Both the position numbers and the translations under genes were made by a program. 64,000 bases of DNA from assembly GCA_951812575.1 (NCBI GenBank), contig OX638322.1, positions 1,859,925 through 1,923,924 of the forward strand, in the 5' to 3' direction. Source of the DNA: Candidatus Binatia bacterium (lineage in GTDB: Bacteria; Desulfobacterota; Binatia; Bin18). This document shows, in pieces, positions 16,697-24,181 of this stretch. The notes under the pieces were generated by a model that searched no databases, was not told where the DNA came from, and worked only from the letters and a program-made list of their open reading frames with translations. The stretch's first letter is position 1. Every line of letters begins with the position of its first letter.

Positions 16697-17827
16697 ATGA
16701 CGCGTATTATCGATGCGGACAGTCACTTTATGGAACCGCTCGATCTGTGGGAGCAGCATATCGATCCCCGGTACCGCTCGCGCTGTTTGCGGTTTGAACA
16801 AGACCCCAAAAGCAACCGGTATGCGGTTGCGGTTGAAGATATGCGGATTGATCACTCCGGAGACCTCAGCATCGAGGAACTCATGGGCGTTGCCGTCGGC
16901 TATGGCCAAAAAGAGTCGGGCCAGGGGCTCAAGTCCTTTGATTGGACCCAGGCGTTCAGTCATTCGCTTGAGGACATGGAGCAACGTATTCACTTTCTCG
17001 ATGTCGAAAGCATAGAAGGCCAGTTTATCTACCCCACCCTGGGGCTGCTGTGGGAGGACCTGGTGGAAGACCCGGAACTCGCCGCGGCCCACTGCCGCGC
17101 TTATAACCGTTGGGCGGTTGAAACCTGTCAGGGGCGTCTGGATCGTCTCTATCCCCTGGGCCATATTTCGTTGCGCAACCCTGCCGCCGCGGTTGAGGAG
17201 ATTCAGCGCCTGGCCAAAGCGGGAGTGCACGGAGTCTTTGTTGGTGCCCTGCCGATCGATGGCAAAAGCTTCGGCCATCCGGACTTTGACCCCGTCTGGG
17301 CAACGGCCCAGGAGTGCGACATTGCCGTTGGACTGCATCTGGTGGTCCATGCAAAATACATTGGCAACGAATGGTATAGCGACCGTGATCCCGGCTTTAT
17401 GTTTCTCAGCATGAATGTCATTCAAGACCCCCGCATGGCCCTCACCACCATGATCTACGATGGCGTGTTCGAGCGTTTCCCGCGCCTGCGGGTCGCCACG
17501 ATTGAATCGGCCAGCGGCTGGGTTGCCGAGTGGCTCGACCGTCTGGACTATCGGTTCAGCTATATGGGTCACACCTGCCAGATGAAGCGGCCGGCCAGCG
17601 AATACTTTGCGCGCAACATCTGGATTTCCGCCGACCCGAGCGAACGGACCCTGCCGCATATGATTGAGCTGGTTGGGGACGATAAGTTTTTTGTGGGCTC
17701 GGACTATCCCCATGCCGAAGGCTTTACCGAGCCGGTCAAGAAAACCCGCGAATCTCTGGCGCGTCTGCCCGAAGCCTCGGTCAACAAAATCCTGGGAGAG
17801 AATGCGGCTACCTTCTTTGGCCTGTAG
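16697..17827 (+). CDS. Amidohydrolase-2 family protein (DADSH type)
   Basis: The 376-residue product begins with IIDADSHFMEP, the Asp-x-His form of the first metal motif in amidohydrolase-2 enzymes (related to ACMSD and LigW decarboxylases), and ends with GSDYPHAEG, which carries the catalytic Asp and the His that follows it. The family hydrolyses or decarboxylates cyclic and carboxylated substrates. It follows the LLM gene with an AAGGAGAG site and precedes the E1 gene. Three other members lie in this window at 32932, 48553 and 56308. Substrate unknown. Confidence 0.88.
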   Translation: MTRIIDADSHFMEPLDLWEQHIDPRYRSRCLRFEQDPKSNRYAVAVEDMRIDHSGDLSIEELMGVAVGYGQKESGQGLKSFDWTQAFSHSLEDMEQRIHFLDVESIEGQFIYPTLGLLWEDLVEDPELAAAHCRAYNRWAVETCQGRLDRLYPLGHISLRNPAAAVEEIQRLAKAGVHGVFVGALPIDGKSFGHPDFDPVWATAQECDIAVGLHLVVHAKYIGNEWYSDRDPGFMFLSMNVIQDPRMALTTMIYDGVFERFPRLRVATIESASGWVAEWLDRLDYRFSYMGHTCQMKRPASEYFARNIWISADPSERTLPHMIELVGDDKFFVGSDYPHAEGFTEPVKKTRESLARLPEASVNKILGENAATFFGL

Positions 17828-17874
17828 TCCGTCTAGTCTGATTCCATCCAGAGCCATGTTATGAGGCCAGCCGC

Positions 17875-20343
17875 ATGAAACCGCACGCCGTGGCAGATAC
17901 GCAGCCGCCCGCCCGCGTCCGCCCGTGGGACCTGTACGACCTGGACATGCTTGAGCGCATCCAGCGGCGGGTGCTGTGGCTGTCAACCTATATTGTGCAT
18001 TATGCGAACTTTGTGCGGCCCAACCCGGACGGCCTCAAAGTCGGCGGGCATGAGGCCAGCTCTGCCTCGGTGGTGACGCTGCTGACCGCGCTGTATTTTT
18101 ATTTTCTGCGGTCGGGTGACCGCGTGTCCATCAAGCCGCACGCCTCCCCGGTTTTTCATGCGATTCAGTTTTTACGCGGCCTCCTGCCCCAGGAGAAACT
18201 CAAGGCCTTCCGGCAGTACGGTGGCCTGCAAGCCTATCCGTCCCGTACCAAGGACCCGGACCAGGTCGATTTTTCAACCGGGTCGGTCGGCCTCGGTGCG
18301 GTGGCGCCGCTCTTTGGTGCTCTGGTGCGTGACTATCTGGGCGATCACACTGACGGTACGGCCCAGCAGGCCGCTCCGTCTGAGGATGGGCCGCCCTCGG
18401 GCTGGCATATTGCCCTGGTCGGTGATGCCGAGCTGGACGAGGGCAATATCTGGGAGGCGCTGGGCGAAGCCTATACCCAGCGGATGTCCCGGGTGCTGTG
18501 GATCGTGGACCTGAACCGCCAGAGCCTCGACCGCGTCGTCCCGGACGGACGCGCCCAGCAGTTGCGGGAAATGTTTGCCGCCAACGGCTGGCATATCATC
18601 GATCTCAAATACGGCCACCGGCTCGAAAACGTCTTCCGTAAACCCTACGGGCTCAAACTCAGAGCCCGGATCGATGAGATGAGCAATGAGGAGTACCAGA
18701 GCCTGCTGCTCCAGGACGGCGTCACCATCCGTGATCGTTTCGTTCAGTCCAACGGGAAAAAAGACGCGGCCATGGCCGAGCTGCTGGCCGGTTATGAGCC
18801 GGATGAGGTGAAGGAGTTACTGGCCAATCTCGGTGGGCACGACCTGGAGCGGGTACTCGAAGCCTTTGCCGAGGCGTTCGCCATCGAGACCCAGCCGATT
18901 GTGATCTTCGCCTATACGATCAAGGGCTGGAACCTGCCCCTGGCCGGCAATCCCGCCAACCACGCGCGGCTGCTCAAGCCGGGGGAGATCGACAGTGTCC
19001 GCCAGCGGCTGGGCGTGGCCGAGGGCGAGGAGTTTGCCGCCTTTCCCCCGGACAGCGAAGAGGCCCGCTATATTACTGCGCTTCTGGAGGAGGGGGAGGA
19101 GTCGGCCGAGGAAGCGCAGCGTTCTGCTTCGGCCGAAAAGGACGTGGGAACAGCCATCGAGATTCCGGCCGGCCTGGGCGGAACGTATCATGGCGTCCTG
19201 TCAACGCAGGCCATACTGGGCCGTATTTTTCTGGCCTTAAGTCGGCAGCCCGAGATTGCGCCCTATCTGGTCACGATCTCGCCCGATGTCGCCATGTCAA
19301 CCAATCTGGGCGGCTGGATTCACAAGGTTGGTGTGTACTCACGCCGTCAGATGAGGAATTACTTTGGGGAATCCGATATTTCGCTGCTGATCGACTGGCG
19401 CGAGAACCCGACCGGCAAACACATTGAACTGGGCATCTCCGAGAATAATCTGTTTCTGGCTCTGGGGGCGTTTGGCCTGGCTGACGAGTTGTATGGGCAG
19501 TCCCTGCTGCCGATTGGCACGGTCTACGATCCGTTTGTGTGTCGGGCGCTCGATGCTTTTATTTACGCGGCCTACTCGCAGGCCAAATTCATTGTCATCG
19601 GCACCCCCTCGGGGGTCAGCCTCAGCCCCGAGGGCGGAGCGCACCAGTCGCTCATTACGCCGGGTATCGGGGTCCAACTGCCTGGGGTGACGTACTACGA
19701 ACCGGCCTATGCGCTTGAGTTGGAATGGATACTCCTGGCCGCGCTGGCCGAACTCCAGGACCGGGACACCGGCAAGAGCGCCTATTTGCGGCTCTCGACC
19801 AAGCCGCTGGACCAGGCCGTCTTCAATATCGTGCTGGAACGGGAAGGCGAGGAAGACCTGCGACAGCAGGTGCTCCAGGGAGGCTATCGGCTGCTGGATT
19901 GGCAGTCCGAAGAAGACTACCAACCCGGTGTGAACGTCGTCCATGTGTTTGTAACAGGTGCCATGCTGCCGGAAGCGGTTGAGGCCGCCCAACAACTTAA
20001 ACAATACGGGGTTTTTGCCAACGTGTTCAACGTGACCAGCGCGGACGTATTGTTCCACGACTATATGGTGGCCCAGCAGCGGAATATGCAGGGCCAACGG
20101 CGGGAAAGTTGGGTGGAATCCCTCGTACCGGCTGATGAGCGCAGCGCTCCGGTTGTGACCCTCCACGACGCGCACCCACATACCCTGTCATTTATTGGCG
20201 GGGCGCTGGCAACGCGGATGACCTGTCTCGGGGTGACCGAGTTCGGACAGTCCGGCACCCAGGCCGACCTGTACCGGCGCTACGGGATTGCACCCGAGAA
20301 TATTGTTGAGGCGGCCCGCTGGATCGTGAGGCAGGCAGACTAG
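17875..20343 (+). CDS. AceE-type 2-oxoacid (pyruvate) dehydrogenase E1 / transketolase-like
   Basis: The 822-residue protein has the thiamine-diphosphate motif GDAELDEGNIWEAL (183-196) ending at N214, the H59 and H89 region (GGHEASSAS and KPHASPVFH) of homodimeric E1 enzymes, and a long pyrimidine-binding second half with GISENN near residue 525. It is about 60 residues shorter than typical AceE. Normally AceE decarboxylates pyruvate and feeds a lipoyl E2; no E2 or E3 gene adjoins, so it may work with distant partners or on another 2-oxoacid. It starts 47 bases after the amidohydrolase and ends two bases before the phosphoesterase ATG. Confidence 0.82.
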   Translation: MKPHAVADTQPPARVRPWDLYDLDMLERIQRRVLWLSTYIVHYANFVRPNPDGLKVGGHEASSASVVTLLTALYFYFLRSGDRVSIKPHASPVFHAIQFLRGLLPQEKLKAFRQYGGLQAYPSRTKDPDQVDFSTGSVGLGAVAPLFGALVRDYLGDHTDGTAQQAAPSEDGPPSGWHIALVGDAELDEGNIWEALGEAYTQRMSRVLWIVDLNRQSLDRVVPDGRAQQLREMFAANGWHIIDLKYGHRLENVFRKPYGLKLRARIDEMSNEEYQSLLLQDGVTIRDRFVQSNGKKDAAMAELLAGYEPDEVKELLANLGGHDLERVLEAFAEAFAIETQPIVIFAYTIKGWNLPLAGNPANHARLLKPGEIDSVRQRLGVAEGEEFAAFPPDSEEARYITALLEEGEESAEEAQRSASAEKDVGTAIEIPAGLGGTYHGVLSTQAILGRIFLALSRQPEIAPYLVTISPDVAMSTNLGGWIHKVGVYSRRQMRNYFGESDISLLIDWRENPTGKHIELGISENNLFLALGAFGLADELYGQSLLPIGTVYDPFVCRALDAFIYAAYSQAKFIVIGTPSGVSLSPEGGAHQSLITPGIGVQLPGVTYYEPAYALELEWILLAALAELQDRDTGKSAYLRLSTKPLDQAVFNIVLEREGEEDLRQQVLQGGYRLLDWQSEEDYQPGVNVVHVFVTGAMLPEAVEAAQQLKQYGVFANVFNVTSADVLFHDYMVAQQRNMQGQRRESWVESLVPADERSAPVVTLHDAHPHTLSFIGGALATRMTCLGVTEFGQSGTQADLYRRYGIAPENIVEAARWIVRQAD

Positions 20344-20345
20344 GC

Positions 20346-20924
20346 ATGCGTATCGGTCTCGTCACGGACACTCACCTGCCGAGTACGATCCGCGAGCTGT
20401 GGGACGAAGTCAGGGTCGCTTTTGCGGGCGCGGACCTCATCCTCCACGGCGGTGATATCGTCTCTCCGCGCGTACTGGATTGGTTGGAAGCGATCGCGCC
20501 GACGCTGGCGGCTCGGGGTAATAATGACAGCGGCTGGGATGACCCGCGGGTAGAAGACGTGCAGTGGCTGCACCTCGAAGGCTGGCGGATTGCCATGGTC
20601 CACGACATGGAGCCTGAAGAGCGGCCGATTGCCGACTTGACGCGGCAGTATCTGCACGGTGAGCCCGCCGACATTATCATCACCGGGCATACCCACTTTG
20701 AGCGCCTGGATTATCGAGAGGGGGTCTTGCAGATCAACTCGGGCAGCGCCACCCATCCTCATCTGTGGTCCACCCGGCTCGGAACGGTCGGCGTGCTCGA
20801 CATCGCGCCCGGAAACATCACCGCCCGTATTCTCCGGCTGGGCGAGAGCCCTGAGCTGAAGAATCCGGGCCGGGAATTGTTCTTTGATCTGGAAGCGTAT
20901 CAGCAGAGTTCGACCGCTCCGTAA
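20346..20924 (+). CDS. YfcE/MJ0936-type metallophosphoesterase
   Basis: The 192-residue protein has all metallophosphoesterase blocks: D-x-H in VTDTHLP (residues 7-9), GGDIV near 35, GNND near 57-60, H near 79 in MVHDM and GHTHFE near 116-121. Members are Mn-dependent phosphodiesterases of uncertain natural substrate. It is coupled to the E1 gene, starting two bases after its stop. Its 3' end overlaps by 25 bases the convergent truncated gene at 20900-21061. Confidence 0.88.
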   Translation: MRIGLVTDTHLPSTIRELWDEVRVAFAGADLILHGGDIVSPRVLDWLEAIAPTLAARGNNDSGWDDPRVEDVQWLHLEGWRIAMVHDMEPEERPIADLTRQYLHGEPADIIITGHTHFERLDYREGVLQINSGSATHPHLWSTRLGTVGVLDIAPGNITARILRLGESPELKNPGRELFFDLEAYQQSSTAP

Positions 20925-21061
20925 GCACTCTCGGGAATACCCGCAACCACCCCGGCGACTGTTTCGCGGGTGGCGGTTGGATTGTTGACCCTGGTAACCA
21001 GAAAGAGGGCATGTTGATTCGGTTCCGGAATAATGCCTGTCTGCGGAGTCTGGACTGTCAT
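20900..21061 (-). pseudogene. Truncated N-terminus of a DyP-type peroxidase-like gene
   Basis: A frame of 53 residues begins at an ATG with a strong AGGAGGG site and reads TGIIPEPNQHALFLVTRVNN then an alanine/valine-rich helix. The start resembles DyP-type peroxidases of the YfeX group (xxGILPE.. followed by a strand), but the frame ends after 53 codons where it meets the 3' end of the phosphoesterase gene; the remaining 250 or so residues are missing. I read it as a remnant cut by a deletion, but a genuine small protein cannot be excluded. A separate, complete DyP gene lies at 39435-40355. Confidence 0.45.
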
Positions 21062-21179
21062 TTTCCCTCCTGACGTGAACTGGATTGCGCCTCCAATGCT
21101 CTTTCACTGTAATTGAGGGCGGGGGTGCATACCATTCAGGCTCTGGATCGGAACGAAAAAAAGACGCCTGCTCGGCGCT

Positions 21180-21758
21180 CTAACCCAACTCGTCGAGGGT
21201 GAGGCGGAAACTCGGGACAAAGGTCTCCAGAAAATAACGCACCTCCGGCAGGTCAATCCGCTCGACCGTCTCCTTGAGCGTCTGTTCGGCCTGCGAGAAC
21301 TCCTTATTGCCGGCGCTGACCTCTTCCAGGCATTTGAGATAGGCGCACAGCTTGTCCGCGGCCTTTACCAGCTCGTGGTGGTCACGGTCAGCGTCAGCCG
21401 GCTCAAAGAACGGTTGATAGTCATCTTTGAGTTCTTCGGGCAGCATACTGAACAGCTTGTGCACCGCGGTCTGCTCAATGCTTTGATAGGCGGTTTTGAT
21501 CTCGGGGTTAAAATATTTGACGGGTGTGGGCAGGTCGCCAATCAAGACCTCGCCAACATCGTGGTAGAGGGCCAGGGCTGCGGCCCGCTCCGGGTTCACC
21601 TCGCCGGAGAAGAGACGGTTCCGAATAACGGCCAACATATGGGTCACCAGCGCGACTTGCAGGCTGTGCTCCTGGACGTTTTCCGGATAGGTGCTGTGCA
21701 TCAAGCTCCAGCGCCGAATAAATTTCATCCGAGAAAGATAGGCAAACAAATGGCTCAT
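21180..21758 (-). CDS. yfbR: 5'-deoxynucleotidase YfbR (HD domain)
   Basis: The 192-residue product closely follows E. coli YfbR: FAYLSRMKFIRRWSLM at the N-terminus, ENVQEHSLQVALV with H31, YHDVGEVLIGDLPTPVKYF with H66-D67 and E70, and KLCAYLKCLEE with the fourth metal Asp just before. YfbR hydrolyses deoxynucleoside monophosphates in dNTP turnover. Length and motifs are complete. It is the last intact gene of a minus-strand run that begins with the molybdenum hydroxylase. Confidence 0.93.
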   Translation of the reverse strand: MSHLFAYLSRMKFIRRWSLMHSTYPENVQEHSLQVALVTHMLAVIRNRLFSGEVNPERAAALALYHDVGEVLIGDLPTPVKYFNPEIKTAYQSIEQTAVHKLFSMLPEELKDDYQPFFEPADADRDHHELVKAADKLCAYLKCLEEVSAGNKEFSQAEQTLKETVERIDLPEVRYFLETFVPSFRLTLDELG

Positions 21759-21803
21759 ACGAGACTCCGCAGGCGTTCCGCTCCGGTCGAGGGTCAGGCC
21801 GTG

Positions 21804-23027
21804 TCAGCTTGGGATCATTCCAAACACGCGGAAGAATTGAAAGACACCTAAGCTCGTCACAATAAGCACGACCGCACCGCCCGCCATATTGGCCAGCATG
21901 CCGTTTGTATACGAACCGAGAAGGTTCTGCTGATTCATGACAAACAGGAGACAGCCGGCAAGCAGGGGCAGCAGACAGGCGTTGACCGCCTGGGCAAGCA
22001 GGATAGCCACCAGCGGGTGTTGGCCCAAAAAGGCGAGTCCTGTCCCAATCAGGACGACCGTACTCCACACCAGTCGGACCTTGCCGGTATCGCGGTCTAC
22101 GGACCAGCCCAGCACCCCGGCCGTGGCATAGGCGGCGGCCAGCGGGGCGGTGATGGCACTCGTTAAACCAGCGGCAAACAGGCCGGTCGCAAAGAGGAGA
22201 GGCGCGTGGGAGCCGACGAGGGGCTCAAGCTGTTTGGCTATGGAGGTGGCATTTTCCAAGGCGATCCCTTGGCGAAAAAAAGCTGCGGCCGCGGTTGCGA
22301 CCAGGGCCAGGGTGAGGACCCCACCCAGACCGATCGAGAGAAACGTATCGCGACGTGACTCCCGCAGGGCTTGGGAAGCGAACAGCGTCGCCGGCCACTT
22401 GGCCTGGACCGCACCGGCGTGCAGAAACAAATTGTACGGAACGACCGTAGTACCGATCAGCGCCATCACGGTCACAAATGACCCGGCCGGGAGGGTCGGG
22501 CTGAAGAAGCCGGTCAGGATATCCGAGAGTGAGGGTTGGACGAGCAGCGCGGTCAGCAGAAAGACCCCACTCATGAGCAGAACCAGAAAAACCAGCACGC
22601 GCTCAATCGCCGCGTACGTCCCGGACCACAGCAACACAAACGCCAGGCCGCCAACGACCAGGGCCCAGGATGAGGTCGGAAGCCCGGAGACCTCGGCTAG
22701 GGCCACCGACGCGCCAAGGATATTGCCCATCTCAAAGGCCGCGTTGCCGCCGCCAATGCCGAGGACCACCAGGGACAGGAGCAGGAGACGGAAGAACGGG
22801 GTTCGAATAGCCGTCCGGAGTGCTTCGCCGAATCCGCTGCGCGCAATAATACCGAGTCGGGCCGCCATTTCCTGCAGGACGAGGGTGGCAAAAATGGAGA
22901 ACCCGACCGCCCATACCAGGGCAAACCCAAACTGCGCTCCGGCGACACTGGCGGTCGTGACCGTTCCAGGGCCGATAAAGGCGGCAGCAACGAGCAACCC
23001 CGGACCAAAGGGTCTCTTCCGCCTCAT
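21804..23027 (-). CDS. Nramp-related divalent metal transporter
   Basis: The 407-residue protein has about eleven hydrophobic segments. The first helix reads FIGPGTVTTASVAGAQFG, aligned with the DPGN metal site of Nramp but with Gly-Pro-Gly-Thr, so the Asp and Asn that bind Mn or Fe are missing. Later MALIGTTVVPYNLFLHA fits Nramp helix 6, though M of the usual MPH motif is shifted. It should move a cation by proton coupling; the substrate may differ from Mn or Fe, as in Nramp-related Mg transporters. It lies 60 bases downstream of the LLM gene. No Fur box was seen upstream. Confidence 0.8.
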   Translation of the reverse strand: MRRKRPFGPGLLVAAAFIGPGTVTTASVAGAQFGFALVWAVGFSIFATLVLQEMAARLGIIARSGFGEALRTAIRTPFFRLLLLSLVVLGIGGGNAAFEMGNILGASVALAEVSGLPTSSWALVVGGLAFVLLWSGTYAAIERVLVFLVLLMSGVFLLTALLVQPSLSDILTGFFSPTLPAGSFVTVMALIGTTVVPYNLFLHAGAVQAKWPATLFASQALRESRRDTFLSIGLGGVLTLALVATAAAAFFRQGIALENATSIAKQLEPLVGSHAPLLFATGLFAAGLTSAITAPLAAAYATAGVLGWSVDRDTGKVRLVWSTVVLIGTGLAFLGQHPLVAILLAQAVNACLLPLLAGCLLFVMNQQNLLGSYTNGMLANMAGGAVVLIVTSLGVFQFFRVFGMIPS

Positions 23028-23087
23028 GCCTGAGTTTATAGCATATTTATGGGGGCTCAGCCGAGAAGCGCAGCAATGTAGCGGGCG

Positions 23088-24167
23088 CTAGTAGCGCGCC
23101 ATGACCTGCTCGGCGAAATCCTTGAATACCGTGCGCGCCGCGGCCATGGGGGGCAGGAGCGTGACTTCCTTCAGGCCGGCCTTTTCGACCGCCCGGAGCT
23201 GGTCGATGATTTCTGCGGGCTCACCGATCAGACACGTCGCCTGGATAGCTTCAGGCGTGACAAAGCGACGCTCCTCGGGCACGAGAAAGGTGCAGTGACC
23301 ATTGTGAAGCTGGAGGTAACGCTTGTCCGCCGGCGTTTCCATCCGCTCGACGTGGGCGCAGTATTCATCCCAGATGCCTCGATAGCCGGCGGGGATGACT
23401 TCCTCCTGGCCGGTTTGTTGATAGATTTCGTACACAAAGTGAATGATGGCGGCGACCTGAGAACCGCACATCTCAATGACCCGATCCGAGGTCAGCGGCT
23501 CTCCGGGTTGCAGGACGACGGCCGTGGTAAAGGCCGCGGTATGGAAACTGTCGGGCAAGGTTCGACCGGCCTGTTCCGCCCCGCCCTGGACCTGCTGCCA
23601 GTCGCCGAGAAAGGCTTCCGGTCCGGGTTTCACTCCGGCGACCCAGCCATCCCCAAACTCGCCCGCAGTCTTCAGGGCTCGGGGACCGTTGGCGGCGACA
23701 ATCAGCGGAATCGGATCGTCCAGATTCAGGAAGTGCAGATCCTGGTGCAGAAAGCGGATCGTCCGCGTGGTGTCGTTATAGGTGTATGCAACTTCTTCCC
23801 CCCGCAGGAGCGTTCGGACAACCCGCAGATACTCCCGGAAGTCTCGAATCCGCATCGGCTGCATGCCCATGACTCGCATGGCCGTATGTCCGGTGCCAAT
23901 CCCCAAAAAGACCCGGCCCGGCGCGAGGCGATTGATGGAAGCAATGGAGTGGGCGGTGACGGGGGCGATGCGCGTCCCAGGGATGGCCACTCCTGTCCCA
24001 ATACGGATACGTGAGGTGTGCTGGGCGGCCAGGGCCAAGGTGGTGTAACAGTCCGACCAGATCATCTGCGAGTCGGGGATCCAGGCCCGGTCATAGCCCA
24101 GTTCCTCGGCATATTGGATCAACTGCCAGTCGTCGATCTTCGTAGCAACACAAATCCCGAACTGCAC
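23088..24167 (-). CDS. LLM-class flavin-dependent oxidoreductase (F420-dependent type)
   Basis: The 359-residue product shows the luciferase-like pattern: ELGYDRAWIPDSQMIWSDCYTTLALAAQHTSRIRIGTGVAIPGTRIAPVTAHSIASINRLAPGRVFLGIGTG across residues 25-97, then PLIVAANGPRAL near 180, typical of the methylenetetrahydromethanopterin reductase-like group. The start is GTG at 24167, with AAGGAGGATGG overlapping the end of the upstream molybdenum hydroxylase gene, so the two are in one operon. It may act on the product of that hydroxylase; this is inference. Confidence 0.87.
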   Translation of the reverse strand: MQFGICVATKIDDWQLIQYAEELGYDRAWIPDSQMIWSDCYTTLALAAQHTSRIRIGTGVAIPGTRIAPVTAHSIASINRLAPGRVFLGIGTGHTAMRVMGMQPMRIRDFREYLRVVRTLLRGEEVAYTYNDTTRTIRFLHQDLHFLNLDDPIPLIVAANGPRALKTAGEFGDGWVAGVKPGPEAFLGDWQQVQGGAEQAGRTLPDSFHTAAFTTAVVLQPGEPLTSDRVIEMCGSQVAAIIHFVYEIYQQTGQEEVIPAGYRGIWDEYCAHVERMETPADKRYLQLHNGHCTFLVPEERRFVTPEAIQATCLIGEPAEIIDQLRAVEKAGLKEVTLLPPMAAARTVFKDFAEQVMARY

Positions 24168-24181
24168 GGTCCATCCTCCTT

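Noticed and set aside
16592..17986. Long open frame of 464 codons on the minus strand opposite the LLM end and amidohydrolase
   Set aside because: It is antisense to genes with clear motifs, has no ribosome site, and its composition (rich in His, Arg, Gly) is that of a shadow frame in high-G+C DNA.
22150..23091. Open frame of 313 codons on the plus strand opposite the Nramp-like gene
   Set aside because: Its Arg/Pro/Thr-rich translation is typical antisense of a membrane protein gene and it lacks a ribosome site.
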